NCBI GenBank assembly: GCA_002150815.3
Contig: NDFF03000328.1
Coordinates: 186,001 to 250,000, forward strand
DNA: 64,000 nt
Source of the DNA: Grammothele lineata
Taxonomy: Eukaryota > Basidiomycota > Agaricomycetes > Polyporales > Polyporaceae
Reading direction: 5' to 3'
In this document: in pieces, positions 1-12,411 of the stretch
Layout of the letters: each line of letters begins with the position of its first letter
How positions within the stretch are numbered: the first letter of the stretch is position 1
Translations under genes and position numbers: made by a program
The notes under the pieces: model-generated
Databases searched by the model: none
What the model was told of the DNA's origin: nothing
Seen by the model: only the letters and a program-made list of their open reading frames with translations

Positions 1-329
1 GAGAAATGTGGAATGGGCGTCTTTCGCTGCATAGCTGGTTGTTTCGCCTTCCTTGACAGTCATCCGCGAGGCGCGCAGTGCGTCCAGGCTCCGACTTGCT
101 CTTGCATTGTACTACTGCAGTGCGTTTATTGTTCAAGTCTGGGCCAGATCCGACACAGGCCACGTACTAAACTACTTGTCCTATCCATGCCACAACAAAC
201 ACAGTCAGAGCGCCCAGCATTCTCCGTTGTACCGCCATCATCCTCTTCAACGCATCGTGAGCCACCCAGTCTTCGACGTCCTATTCACCTCCTGGAGTTG
301 CAACACCGTCTATCGTCACACTCCTCATC

Positions 330-2249
330 ATGGAGGTGGCATTACGTACTGACGACATTCTGATCGAGATATTCAGTCATCTGTCGGTCGTCGAACATCC
401 GACCACCTTCTCCACCGCCACTCGCACCTATCATTACTGGGCGCCGCGCGATAAAGAGATGACGCGGATTATGGGCAACCATGCCATCGACTTCGGCATG
501 AACTCGAATGAGATTGCGACCAGGAGGAAAACGCTCTACGGCCTCGCTGTGTCTTGCAAAGCTTTCTCCGAGCACGCGTTGGACCAATTGTGGGCGGCTC
601 CAGCCGGCGGACTCTACACAGTTTTCAGTCTCCTGTCTGGGTTCACGGCGTTGAAAGGGTCGTACAAAGATGGCATGAGGGAAACGATATACCAATACGG
701 CGTAAGTCCTTTCGCTGCTCTATGTTAGCTACTCGTACTGAACGGCACCGACTTGTTGAAGCTGTGGAACAAAGGCCACATCTCCGACGAAGATTGGGAC
801 ACGTTTGTGCGATATTCTCGTCGCGTACGGGAGATTGGCTACCATGGCTATTGGGGATGGGAGATACCATATCGTCTCCATTTCACAGTGATGAACGCGC
901 TTTTCGAGAAGAACGGCCGGCGCCCCCTCTTTCCCAACCTCCGTTTTCTCGCCTGGCAGCGTGGTGTCATCGACAGCCCTCGGGGGATTATGGGCATCCA
1001 TACCGATTTCATCAACGGATCGACCCGCCTCCTACGAATGCTCGTGAGTCCAACGATGACCACGCTCGCGTTGTGGTATCCGGCTTTGCATGCAGACGAG
1101 ACTTGGGTCTTCAAGCCATCTCACATTTCGCCAGCCGGCAAAGACGAAGACGTAGGCATTTTGACCGCGACGTGCCCCAATATCACCAGTCTTCTCCTCC
1201 AACGCGATTATGCTACCCAGGCGCTCCTGTCCCTAGAGAAGTTCCGCAAGCTCCGTACATTCGTCGCTCACGGCGCGATCCCAATCGCCGTATTCCATGG
1301 GTTAGGGAAGCTACCCGAGCTGGAGGTTCTCGAGGCGCCTGTTGTCTCGTCAGCTACCTTCCAAATGCTCGATCTGTTCTCAGCGAGCGAGCCGGCGCCA
1401 TCGCAACCCCTCCCTCCTGACGCGCTCTTCCCATCCCTTCGAAGCATTTATCTGTCGAGTCTGGTCGACGTTGCCGAAGATATTATCTTGTCCTCTCGCT
1501 CACGCACCATCGAATCTTTCTCCCTCACGAACAGGCATCCCGAGCAAACGGACGTGCTCCTCTCCCTCCTCTCGATACTGTCCTCCCCCCGCTTCGCGGC
1601 CACTCTAACGACGCTCCATATCCGCGTCTGCCTCACCACCGGACCCGGAGACACCGGTGACGCTCCATTCGCTACTACATTTAGCCACCTGCTGAACATC
1701 ACCGGCATACGCACGCTCACGCTCACGCTCATCTTGCGCGAGATTGGCATCACTGACTCCGACCTGGACAATATGGCCCTCGCATGGCCGCACCTCACCG
1801 TCCTCGGCCTCACTTCAGACGGCGAGCGACACACACCCGCCCCAGTCAACGCCACCTTGAAGCCGCGCTTGCCAGCTCTCATCGCGTTCGCCACCCGCTG
1901 CGAGAACCTGGAAACGCTCTTCTGCAATAACGTCTCGCTGACCCCCGGAGACGTCCGGCTCGTCGAAAGGCGCGCGCGGGCCTCCCCGCCGCAGAGGAAG
2001 CTCAAGCACTTCCTCCCCGGGCGCGCGCACGACTGGGCGCACCTCACTACCGAGGACGTTGCTAAATTGGCGAGCCAGGTAAACCAGGCGTTCCCGTCAG
2101 CGGAAGGTATGCTCACGCGGGAGACCGTCAACCAATTCCGGGCGCGGGTGAAGGCTAACCCCGAACCGATGTTCCATCGTGGCACCAACTCTTCGGCGAG
2201 GGTGACCGAATACTTGTCGTGGCTTGATACGCTCAAATCATGCCGTTGA
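330..2249 (+). CDS. F-box protein with leucine-rich C-terminal region
   Basis: Two exons, 330-701 and 762-2249, give 619 aa. The 60-nt intron (gtaagt...gttgaag) joins in phase 0. Residues 8-18 (DDILIEIFSHL) are the first half of an F-box, and a typical basidiomycete continuation (SCKAFSEHALDQLW) follows near residue 75 after an insertion of about 45 residues. The rest is rich in L-x-x-L patterns and reads like divergent leucine-rich repeats. By family knowledge such proteins bind Skp1 through the F-box and recruit substrates to an SCF ubiquitin ligase through the repeats; the substrate is unknown. The start is the ATG just before the F-box. No second intron is needed, as the downstream frame is open for 495 codons. 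These genes are numerous in agaricomycetes, so orthology cannot be assigned. Confidence 0.88.
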
Positions 2250-3358
2250 CTGGCGGTGCGAAGATCCCGATTTCTGCCAATAATCTGCCAGTGTGTATGT
2301 GACCATATCGCCGAACTCGTATACACACAAGTTGTCTTGTAATTTATGTATGTTATACTGTCGTTGACCTCGTATAGAAGTTGTTTTGTAATGAAATTGC
2401 TGAGCACCAACGTGCGAGTTTGCCCAAATTGAAGGTCGGATACCTAAAGCACGCGAGCGAGGCCCATGGCCTTAAGGATCGAAACTGATGTTTGTGCCTT
2501 AGGCCGTGATTACTCCGGGCCCATGAGATGACATCCAGACACTGTCCGGCGGTAGCGTGGGTGTAAACAAGCGAGTGATGGGGGGATTATCCATGGGTTT
2601 CTTGATGCTCCAGGGTGTTGTCGTCTAGCGGCTGCGTGGTGTGACTAAGAGAGTAGTGAAAGATATCAGTAAAGCTGAGGCGCAGGCAAACGGAGTTCAA
2701 TACTGATATACATCGCGCACACAGCACGAATGAGATGTTTGAAGGATACGGAAAAGGATATCGGCGGCGACAAGGGACAAGACGGTAACTCACCGTGACA
2801 GCCGACCGAGGGTTCATTGACGGGGCCGAAATAAGCGATCCGCCCGCCCGTTAAGCCGATTTTCATCTTCAGCAGCATGTACATGTTCGCCTCTTCCTGT
2901 TGATGGGACTTTGGTGGACGGGCGATGTGCAGTCGTTAAACGAACACCCTCTGAACTCGAATGAGGGCGCCTACTACAGCGTCGACGCCGTTGGTCCCGT
3001 CCTGGGAGCCATCCAGCCTCGATTTTACCTCCATGGCAAAACGAAGATATCGTGGATGATCCACCTTCGATATGGCGCCGCCACGATCGCTCAGTTTACG
3101 GCTGAGGGCGTCACAGTGGGCGGAGGGGTGCACGCGGCGTACGTGAGGCCTCCGGGTATCGATAATGGCGATCTCGATACCCATCTTGACATCATAGCCT
3201 CACATATGGACCCATATGTCTCAGATGGAGAGTCTAGAATGAAGGGGAGTAAGTTCGTGAATGAGGAACGGGGGTAGGGTTACGGACCTGGATGAGGGGC
3301 CCACGATACGTGTCGTCGGGAACTGCAACATTGAACAAAACTACAGTCGTATACGGTT
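2250..3358. other. gene-poor stretch with one weak minus-strand exon candidate
   Basis: Nothing firm is visible. On the minus strand near 2884-2795 a short open frame (GGRIAYFGPVNEP) ends at a good donor (gtgagt) and a plausible acceptor lies near 2650. The peptide loosely recalls the end of an ABC-transporter nucleotide-binding domain, but there is no Walker motif or further exon. It may be a relic. Confidence 0.3.
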
Positions 3359-3363
3359 TCTAG

Positions 3364-3590
3364 TGTAGGTTGGAGGGGGCCGACGGTGGTGATGCGGAGA
3401 CTCGATAATCGCTTTTGTACCCTATACACGGGAGACTAGCTGACAACGAGGAGGAGAGGGCGCGAGCGGGCGGACATGGTGGTAGTATGAGGGCAAAAGC
3501 GCGAGGAGCGCGGGACATGGCGAGCGTACAGTACAACTACGTATCACGTGCTACGCGCGAGCTCGGATCGGAAGGCACCAGATTCCAACA
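3364..3590. repeat. 5' LTR of the TRIM element
   Basis: 227 bp, TGTAGGTTGGAGG...GATTCCAACA, identical to the copy at 4329-4555. Confidence 0.9.
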
Positions 3591-4328
3591 CGCCCCCTCG
3601 AGCGAGGCGCGTACAAGAACGGGGAGACGGGGCAGGGAGCAAGCACAGGCAAACGAGGGACAACTAGTACCGTGACACTAACAGTAACGCAAGTCGAGAG
3701 CAAGAATCAAAACGACGTGGATCGAGCAAACATGAATCGAGGACGGGGGTCGAACGTGGATCGAGGACAGGGATCGAGCGTGAATCGAGACGGGAATCGT
3801 ACGTGGATCGAGGGCAACGTGGGTCGAACATGGATCGAGTAAACTTGGATCGAGGGCGGGGCATCGTGGTTCGAAGCGGGGGTCGGAACGTGACGAAACG
3901 TACCAAAAGGTCCGAGCGCAGGTCTCAACAAAACGAGCAACGCAAAAACAAAACCATTTCCTATCCTTCAAATCCTTCGAGGCGCGGCGACAGCGGCGGC
4001 GACGAGCGACGAGCGGCAGCGGGGAACGGCGTGCGGCAGCGACGAGCGCGGGTAGCGAGTGACCTCGCGCGACTATGGCGGGCGAATGGCGACGGGTGCG
4101 GATGACAGCGACGGGTGCGGAGGAACGGCGGATGCGGGCAACGACGGACGCGGGTAGCAGGTAACCTCGCGCAGCGACGGGGAGGACGAGGGAGGGTCAC
4201 TTCGGCAGGACCAGGCCACGGGGTGCACGGACAGCGTGCGGCGGGTGCCCGGGTTGACCTCCGGCGAGGACGCGGATTGACCTCCGGTGGGGATGGCGTG
4301 GAATAACCTCCAGCAGGCGGCGCTTTTG

Positions 4329-4555
4329 TGTAGGTTGGAGGGGGCCGACGGTGGTGATGCGGAGACTCGATAATCGCTTTTGTACCCTATACACGGGAGA
4401 CTAGCTGACAACGAGGAGGAGAGGGCGCGAGCGGGCGGACATGGTGGTAGTATGAGGGCAAAAGCGCGAGGAGCGCGGGACATGGCGAGCGTACAGTACA
4501 ACTACGTATCACGTGCTACGCGCGAGCTCGGATCGGAAGGCACCAGATTCCAACA
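4329..4555. repeat. 3' LTR of the TRIM element
   Basis: 227 bp, identical to 3364-3590, followed directly by the target duplication TCTAG at 4556-4560. Confidence 0.9.
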
Positions 4556-4714
4556 TCTAGGAGGCAAGTACTGTCCGTCAAGGGGTCGGAGGGCATGTCA
4601 TATTGTGCGGCATAACGACAGAGAGCAGAACGGAATTGAGGGCCTCGGCGCTGCGGCGGCCTGTGCGCTCATCAGGCGCCAATTCCCTCGCGCTGCCCCG
4701 CGCTGCCGCGTGTC

Positions 4715-4995
4715 TGTTGGAATATTGTAGCGTAGTTTCCGGTCCGGTGCGAGCTCCGCGCTCATTGGTTGGTTGGCTCCCGGTTCCGTAACATTACCGT
4801 ACCCGTGACCCGTCGCTCAGATATACTGTACGCCCACCGTTCCCTGCGCACTTCGCGCGTTTACCCTCCTCCTCCTCGTATCCGCCTACTCGCGTCACCT
4901 TCCTCCTCGCCGTTCCTGTACGTAGGGCCTAAACGCGATCCTTGTTCTTTGCCCGCGCGCTCTCGTCCGACCAGCTCTCCACCCGCAAACCTTCA
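4715..4995. mobile_element. probable solo LTR
   Basis: A 281-bp segment beginning TGTTGGAATATTGTAG (a start common in Copia-type LTRs) and ending ACCTTCA, flanked by a perfect 5-bp direct repeat GTGTC (4710-4714 and 4996-5000). A TATA-like stretch (gatatact) lies inside. No partner LTR or internal region was found, so it fits a solo LTR left by LTR-LTR recombination. It is unrelated in sequence to the TRIM LTRs next to it. The call rests on ends plus target duplication only. Confidence 0.6.
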
Positions 4996-5000
4996 GTGTC

Positions 5001-5590
5001 CTCCCGTGTTCGGCGGTTTTCGCATCAGTAATACGGTACTGTATATGTGGAGCAACCTTAGCCCCGGCCCTGGCCCACGAGCCTCGGGCACAATCAATGA
5101 GTCATGCGGACGTGATTTTGACTATTAGACTTTGCTCGAGTCGATTCTTGCCCGCAGACGTCATTGCCGTTCACACCGAGGTATATGATACAGTGCGCTC
5201 AACGCGCAGCGGCTCAACTCATTGCGAGAGTCTCTCAGGTGTGTGTAGTGTACAAATGCAACTGGTATCTATTCTATGTCTATAAAGTTTGCTGCCGAGA
5301 ATGTCCGATGTGCTTAGCAATGTCCGAATGACTTAAACAATAAAAATACAGTGTGGCTGATGCCAAATGAGCAGACGAGACGTGTTCGATGAGATATTCC
5401 AAGCCGATGATGATATTGCGGTATATGATGCCGATGATGCAGGAGACTGGAGTGATGATATGTGATGAGAGCCGTTTAACGGCTTAGATAACGCGAGAAA
5501 CTGCCCCTGGAAAGAAGACCGACGTGAGCATCGACGGGGACAAGCAAGGAAGAGATAGGCCGCAAACGGAGGGCTCACAATAAACTGCAA
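5001..5590. other. intergenic, no feature seen
   Basis: No coding frame, repeat or RNA gene that I can support. It includes the region downstream of the minus-strand gene ending at 5591. Confidence 0.4.
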
Positions 5591-6474
5591 CTACCCCTGT
5601 CGGGCGTACACGACCACTACATCCTCATCCCAATCTAAACTCTTGATCTCCAGGTAGAACTTGATGTCCTCGGAGCGGGCCGAGGGGAAGAGGTCGATGG
5701 CGCACGGCGGTACGGGCCCGCGCGTGCGCATATAGGCCTCGCGACCAGCGCGGTCAAGGGCGTCGCGCGTGATCGGGAAGGAGGTGGGAGTGATGAGAGG
5801 GGTGTAGAGGAAATGATAGAGGGAACTCTGGACGTCGTTGAAGGTAACGACGCGAGGATCCTTAACGGTGATAGGGATAGAGGTACTGGGCCTGTCGCCA
5901 TATGGCAAGACAAGGCTGATGAAGGTGCCTCCGGGAGGTGCCAGGAAGAGCACGGTTTCGGCAGCGCTGGACGCAGGCTTCGAAACGGCTCGGGCGATGC
6001 GGATCGAGTAAGATCGCTGCCCAGTTGATCAGCGATTGCGGGACGCGTAAATGTCGCGATACTCACCGTTCGTTCCGTCGTGACACCGCTGTGCGGGCGC
6101 GAGAGGTTCGGTCCGTCCCACGCGAAGCCGCGGTGGCTGCAACGCCGGTCAGCACGGTTCATCGCGACGTCCGGGGTCGGAGGACGTACGTCGACCATGT
6201 TCCGACGGTCGATGTCCCTCCGATGTTGGCGCGGTTATGGTTTCCGGCGCCAGAGTGGGTGGGTGTGGTGAGGGCACTCCCGCTCGTTCTAGGCGGATGA
6301 AAGTCAATTTCACGACGCTCAAATGACGAATAGATTCGATTGCGCGACTTACGAGTAGTACGAGGGGAAGAACTCCTGCGAGGAGCTCTGTCGGCTGTTA
6401 TCGCTGGGGGAGGTCCAGACGACCCCTTGCACCGGCGGCTGGTCTGTGAAGCGGACGTATTTCCCCGTAGACAT
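5591..6474 (-). CDS. DUF6699-like small protein, copy A
   Basis: Four exons on the minus strand: 6474-6353, 6288-6190, 6136-6067 and 6016-5591, giving 238 aa. All phases agree and introns are 53-64 nt with gtaagt, gtacgt or gtgagt donors. It starts MSTGKYVRFTD; the V-R-F near the start recurs in other members of this family. The C-terminal half has the family layout: a V-T-F-N-D-V helix start, an A-G-R-E-A motif, then IDLFPSARSEDIKFYLEIK and a final hydrophobic strand (VVVVYA). The paralogue at 14709-15460 shares the IDLFP...I-x-F-x-L-E motif and the VYA ending. No signal peptide or membrane segment is visible. Function unknown; membership of DUF6699 is by resemblance only. It forms the downstream end of duplicated block A. 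Confidence 0.62.
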
Positions 6475-7961
6475 GGTTAAGATGAGAAGAGTCGTTAGGG
6501 GTCAAATAAGAGATGGTTCGGATGAGAGAGATGATGGTAGTTGTGGTCAAGGAGGAGTCGTCGAAACCGAGGCGTCGTCGCCTGAAATACGGCGCCAATC
6601 GCTTAACGCGCCGACTCTCAAGAGAATGAGGGGAAAGTGATATTTGATTGCAATAATCAATAACAGCAAGCTTACCACTTCACGACCGTGCTATTACCTC
6701 GTAATCCGGAGAATACTAATCTTGTAGCCGTGTGAAACCGGATCTTCCCATCCCACGATGAACCCCCCAGAAAAACTCCGAAAGGACTGTTATCATCCTC
6801 GTACCGGAAGGAGCGGACCACAACCAAGGCTCGACGCACGGACCATGGGCGCTCGACCGGCTAAGAGCATCGTACCACGAGGGACTGCTAGCAGGAGTCC
6901 GACGGAGGAGTGAGCTGCCAGGCGAGAAAACGGGAGGCTGACCATTGGGAGATGTCCTTCTACGAGCATCCTATGATAATGGACGGAGGTTGCGCTCCGT
7001 GTCCTGGTGTCCGATCCTGAGGGGCTCAGGATGAGGCGAAGTATAGGGGGAGGGAAGAGGTGGTGACAAGAGGTGGTGACAAGAGGAACTAGGCGGGGAG
7101 GAGGGAGGGGCGCGGGGGCGGGAGGCGGGAAGCCGTGACGAGGATGGCCTGCCTTGACTGATATACCCCGAACCAGTCCCAAGCGTGTTCGACGGCGTCT
7201 TGGAGCTGGAAGGCGATGCGCCTGACATCGGGGAACCACAGAGCAGAAGGCCCGAGATCCCCAACATTCATCCGTGGGCGCGCGGCGTATGGGCGGGGCG
7301 GGAGGCGGCCGTACCCTGGGAGTCTTCCGGTGTGCGGCAACAAAGCGTCGATGTACCGGACGACGAGAAATTCCTATCGCAGACGATCAGTACAACAGGC
7401 TCCTGTCTAGAAGAAGGACCTTCTGCGCGCCGGCACGGTCACGGGCGGCGTGTCGGCGAAGTCCCGGCGCATACAGACGGCTAGAACGCACCTACGCCAA
7501 TGGGGACAAGCGGGGTTTGAATGGGCTTACGAGAAATGACGCCATTACGGATCGAGCCGGGAGCTTCGCCATGCGAGAAGCGCACCATAAGACCCAGGTA
7601 CAGGACACGCCGTCTCCTTGTGTATGCGCAAGGGGCCGTTGCAGAAGTATCGCCGGGGTAGGTACACTTGTTGCCCGCCTCCCTCTCCACACAAGGTCCG
7701 TAAAAAAGTCTGCAGAACGCATACAATCAGACCTGTTCAAAAACATCTTGAATAGTCACGACTGAGGAACGTCGCGATGCCAGCAAGCTCACATAATCTC
7801 TGACGACGACGTGCCACGTCAATGAGCCCTGACGCACTCAGAATAGCAATCTCGAAGATTTGGCATTTTTGAGACGAGCAGAGAGACGGGAGAGCAGAGG
7901 GGGGGAGGAAGGGGGAAGGAATGGCGGGGACCGCTGCGTATCCGATTAAGTACTCACTGGT
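5591..7961 (-). repeat. segmental duplication, copy A
   Basis: Same order and orientation of landmarks as 14709-17056, at a nearly constant offset of 9.07-9.12 kb. The landmarks are the DUF6699-like gene; an exon-like stretch with RPRxN...L-x-P near 7280-7200; a conserved TTCTGCGCGCCGGC near 7420; an exon-like stretch with a gtgagctt donor near 7790; and a donor gtgagtactta at 7960-7950. Similarity is patchy, so this is an old duplication. The upstream pieces suggest a second minus-strand gene, but I could not build an uninterrupted model in this copy. Confidence 0.55.
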
Positions 7962-10900
7962 ATCCACATATCCCTGCGGCGATGAGCGTATCGGTCGTGA
8001 TCAGTACCTCCCCGCATTTTAGAGTTCACGAGATGCCTAATGGACGCTCTCCGTCCCGTGTTGGAAGTGCCAAATCGCCCCAAATAGATCAAGGGAACAC
8101 GGTCAATCAGCGTGGAACTCGAGCTTGAGGTCAGGAATGGCTCACGCACCTTCATTCCCGTAGTACGATCGAACTGATCACAGCGCGTAATATTCCCAAA
8201 AAACGCTTTAGGATCTTACGACCCTATCCCAAGTTAAGCATTTAAGAGAAATAATGTCGAGGTGGGTGGCTCAGCCGTGCTGCACGATGATGACGGGGAT
8301 GTCCAAACGAGCGATTAGGCGCCCTTCGGAACAATGTCGGCTCAGCGCTCAGCACTGGATCCCTGATTTGGATCGATTCTACGCTTTGCCTCTCGCTGAC
8401 TCTCCGTGTGCTGACATGGATGCTAGCGGGCGAAATACTCAACGAACTCGCATGCATGCACGAAAAACAAAATGCGCGTCCACGCAAAGAAATTAACAAA
8501 ATGTCAGTAGTATATCAGTAATGACTGTGACTAAACCTGTCATGACATCGTCGTGGATGGCAGTCGTCGATAAGCTGGTATAGTCTCCGAAGGCTGGGGC
8601 CGTTGAAGAAGTGCCTCGGTATTCCTCTTTCTATAGCGTCAACCTCGCGAACACGTTGTTCGATGGACTAAGTACTCAGCGCGCCGAATTGATCGCGGCG
8701 CATGCAGGCTTGGAACAATCGAGGAGCAGACTGAGCTAGGCACACCCAGCGTAGTGTTCAGGTCGTGAGGCGCATATACTCTACATACAACGACTGAGTA
8801 CACCGATAGAGCATCGATCCAGGCGTGCCGGAGATAGTCATGTCCAACGAATGGCACCGGACGAGCCGTGCCATGACCCGCCGCTGCAGCCATTCGCTGG
8901 GAAGGTTGACCTTTCCCCGCAAGCTCGCTTCCCTCGTTGCCACGGCTGCGTTCTCGACTGCGGTACTGCACAACTCGGAGAGCCCATGCATGGCGGCTTC
9001 AGACTGTGGTTGGAGGGCTCTTGCGACAGAATGTCATACCTGAGGTTCCGCCACGAGTCAGCCTTCAAGGCCGAGACCTTTACGAAACACCAGACACTCA
9101 CAGGGTGTGGTGGTGGACGTCCTCGAGGATGACGGGAAGCGGAACACATGGCGTGAGAGCAGCCCTTTGCGAGTCGTGCGTATGCCCTTTGCGAGTCGTG
9201 CGTATCCCGTCTCTAGCTTCGACTTCTGGCTGCGAGTGAAGAGTAGCGGAGTTCTTTAGAGGGTGTCTCGGGCGACATGACAGCGAGGCCTATAGCGTGA
9301 CGAGGGCGACAGTCGCATGACGAAGGGATGCGTCGAAGAAGGTGGATCTGGGGCTGGTGACGGGGTCGAAGATCTGACAACCTGGCATGACGCGCGTAGG
9401 TTGCTGCGTGAATCGCAACGCTTCCGAACCCATTGGGCGCGAGACGAGCGCTGACTTGAACGCGAGTGGTAATAACGAGGCACATAGGCCCGCGTCGCTA
9501 TTGACATGGCATCATGAGGAGCGTCAGCCGTCCGGAGGGACGCTGTAAAGGTGATAGCGCGCAAGGATGGAGGACGAAAATCCGTTGATTAGATAATAGA
9601 ACCACAAATATTATAAACATACACGGCCAGCTGCGCATTTAGACTGGAGCGCGGGTGGACAATTTGGGGAGGGGGACAAATGGATGATTGGGGCGCAGGG
9701 TCAACCTGGCCCAACTCTGGTCTATATCACCGAATTTGCGTCTCGTTTGGACCTGAGGGCGAGCCCCAGTACAAGTTACCCGGGGGCCAGCCTCAGCATG
9801 AACTCACGTTGGGCGCTCTACGACCGAAGGGGGCCGAAAGCTCACGTGAGATGGCGCAACAGGCTCTTATTCCCACGGTTGGTTTTTTGGTTGGATTTCA
9901 CTCGACGCCTGCGGCGTGTCTCTTGTGTTCCTTCCCCCACCATCTTGGCTTGCCGCTTGAGGCCTGCGTACCCAGCACGCAGGCTCATCAGCGAATATTC
10001 TATCGCTGACTGATTATTGAGCTCTTTTCGTAGGTTTACTATATCCGCCCCCGTTTTGCGGAGCTACCGCGGCCGACGACAACAAGCGCGAGCAGTTGTA
10101 TGTTCAGCGCATGCGCGCGCGCGAAGCCCAGCGCGTCGCTGAACTTCACGCGCGTGCATGTCCTGGACATATCGCTGCCTGTGCTGGGCCTCGTCTGGCC
10201 GCACCGCCTCGTACTTCGGTGCAGTGGATGTAGTTCATGCTGGAATCAGCTGGATCGATCGACGATGCCTCGAACCCCCTTGTGAATACCACGCGAGGTG
10301 TTGAAGGCATCAGCCATACGCGTACGTCCCTGTTCACCCGCCTCCCACTGATCATTCATCTGATGTAGCTTTGACAGGGACTCCGACAGCTCTTAGACTG
10401 TCCAGCGGCTGGTCAGGCAGGTATAGCGATGCAACTTGGCCATGAGAATCGCATGTCACTCTTCCACGCGTCTCAGGTGAGTATTCGTTGTCTTGGATGT
10501 CGCCAGGGTGCTCATTGTCCGCGTTTCGTAGGTGTGTTGGTTTGCTATCTTTCTCGGCGTTCTCGATATGGTAGGCGGAGCCGAATCTGCACCTGAGTGG
10601 CGGATAATAGTACTGGGCATACGGTTGGGCTGTTTAGATATATATATTACATGTAGCAGTGTGTGTATGTGTATGTAGCGTTATAATATATCTCTTAGCT
10701 CTGCATGGTGTATGTTGTGTGAATGTGCATGCGGAGGCATGCGGCGCAAGCCAGGAAGCGGGTCGGCGACCCGCTGCCGATCAAGCACGTGACTGATTCC
10801 GTCATCCCCGTGCCTGACTGGGTCCATGCTGAGGCCCAAAAATCCTGGGTCCTATCTGAGGCGTGACCGGTCAAAATAAGACGAGGGACTGAAATAACCC

Positions 10901-11958
10901 AAGCTGGGGCTGGATGGCCTAGGGCCAAACTGAGTTCCGTAAGACCACCTGCCTGTGTATTTTGAAGATTGGATATACGAAGGATGATGGACGCGTACGA
11001 GTCCAACGACCATCTGATAATATAGAACTCGCTCGCAGACGGACAGGAACGTAAGAATTCGAGGCAAAGAGAATTGGGGAAGATGCGAGAGAGGAAGAAC
11101 GAAAGCCAGCGACGGTCGAGAACTCACCGAACACGAGAACTCAACTTCCCGCCTCTGGCACCCTTAAGAACACAACCAACGTCCTGCGTCCACTGGAAGT
11201 ACGCTTGCACGACGGAGGTGTGAGATCGGGGATCGTGCTCGACACGTCGACATTGATGGCGTAAGACGGAATGTTTCGCATCGGCGATTCCGCTGCGACC
11301 ATTTTCGAGTCATCGTGCTTGTGGGCTCTTGAAGGAACGGGCTGGGTTCATGCGGCAAGGTTTGACGCATTCCGGTGGAAGGACTTATTGATACATAGAG
11401 GCGAGGACAGCTTGAGACCTCATAAAGCGTTTGCAAGTGTAGGATGTTTGATCATTGCTCCGAGACTTTTGATGGCGCATATAGCCTGGGTGCATACGTG
11501 CAGACTGTCTGGAAGCATTGATTGAGAGGGAAAGGGAAAGGGAAAACACACTGTAGAAGATGACTCACCGTGTGTACAGATAGCCAATCCGCTCAAACGT
11601 TAGGCTGAGCACCACCACCAGAGACACCGAGAGGTCGTCTCTTCGTGTGTAACTGACTTGCATGACAGCAGGAACTGCAACCGGCGCAAGAGCGACATCT
11701 TCGGGGGTTGGACAAGCGCGCGAGGAGCAACGTCAATGCCTAGTATTGTGTTCTAGCCGCCATCCATCCTCTCTTTCAGTACCCAAGAGAGAAACAGTCG
11801 CCTGGTAACGCACCTGATGCGTGACAACACCAGAATCCCCGAACGTGCGGCTGGGTCCTTCACATTGTCCAGAATGACGCGTTCAGCGCGCGTGTCAAGG
11901 CCTTTCCCTCACAATGATGATGCTCGGCGTTGACACTGTGTGTATAATCCGACTAGTA
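6475..11958. other. gene-poor stretch with degraded minus-strand exon-like pieces
   Basis: 6.5-8.0 kb holds the unresolved upstream part of duplicated block A. Near 8991-8758 (minus) an open frame of protein-like composition (MHGLSELCSTAVENAAVA) could be an exon. Near 11130-10695 (minus) an exon-like stretch is preceded by a good intron (gtgagttctcg...ttatcag). Neither could be assigned to a family. A 21-22 bp unit containing TTTGCGAGTCGTGCGTAT is repeated twice at about 9162-9205. There are many apparent splice signals but no convincing complete gene. Confidence 0.4.
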
Positions 11959-12040
11959 CAGTCATCTAGTGTCGTCTGGGTCAGCCGGTTGTCTGGGTCA
12001 CCTTCCCTATATGGTAGTCGGAACGCCCGTGCGCCACCAC

Positions 12041-12403
12041 TCACCGCGCGCATGGCCAAATACCGGGATGCGTGACAGGTCCAGGAAACGATTCCTCCTG
12101 GTTACCTGTCACGCATGTATGATGTCATTAGACATGCGCGCGACATGTTAACTGTCACGCAGCATATTGGTGGTCACAAAGCAGGACGTGATGGCGAAAG
12201 GCAGAACAAAAGCGAAAGCCATAGGGAATGTGCATGACCGGCCCTGTAATGCTCACAATCCGGTGTTACCCCCCGTGCCAGCTGCGTGACAGCCAACATG
12301 TCGCGCTCATGTCCGATGTCGTGACACATTCGTGACAGGTAACCAGGAGGAATCATTTCCTGGGCCTGTCACGCGTCCCGGTATTTGGCCATGCACGCGG
12401 TGA
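12041..12403. repeat. internal foldback inverted repeat
   Basis: Arms 12041-12163 and 12281-12403 are about 85-90 percent identical inverted copies, separated by about 117 bp. Each contains GCATGGCCAAATACCGGG and ATTCCTCCTGGTTACCTGTC. As DNA or RNA this would form a long hairpin. Confidence 0.8.
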
Positions 12404-12411
12404 CTGTCCCA

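Larger units (their letters stand above)
3364..4555. mobile_element. TRIM/LARD-type non-autonomous LTR retrotransposon
   Basis: A 1,192-bp element bounded by two 227-bp direct repeats (3364-3590 and 4329-4555) that I find identical base for base. Each repeat starts TG and ends CA. The element is flanked by a perfect 5-bp target duplication TCTAG (3359-3363 and 4556-4560), the hallmark of integrase-mediated insertion. The 738-bp interior has no gag or pol. It holds two degenerate tandem arrays: GGATCGAG-type units around 3700-3880 and GCGACGGGTGCGG-like units around 3980-4190. No clear primer-binding site or polypurine tract was recognised. Identical LTRs imply recent insertion, mobilised in trans by an autonomous LTR element not present here. 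Confidence 0.9.

Noticed and set aside
1448..2410. Minus-strand open frame antisense to the F-box gene
   Set aside because: Shadow of the F-box exon 2 with no domain or start context.
2666..2884. ABC-transporter-like fragment (GGRIAYFGPVNE)
   Set aside because: Resemblance is short and unsupported by Walker or signature motifs; kept only as a remark on the intergenic stretch.
3415..4730. Two similar open frames starting MYPIHGRLADNEEE
   Set aside because: They lie in the identical LTRs and run into unrelated flanks; this is repeat sequence, not paralogous genes.
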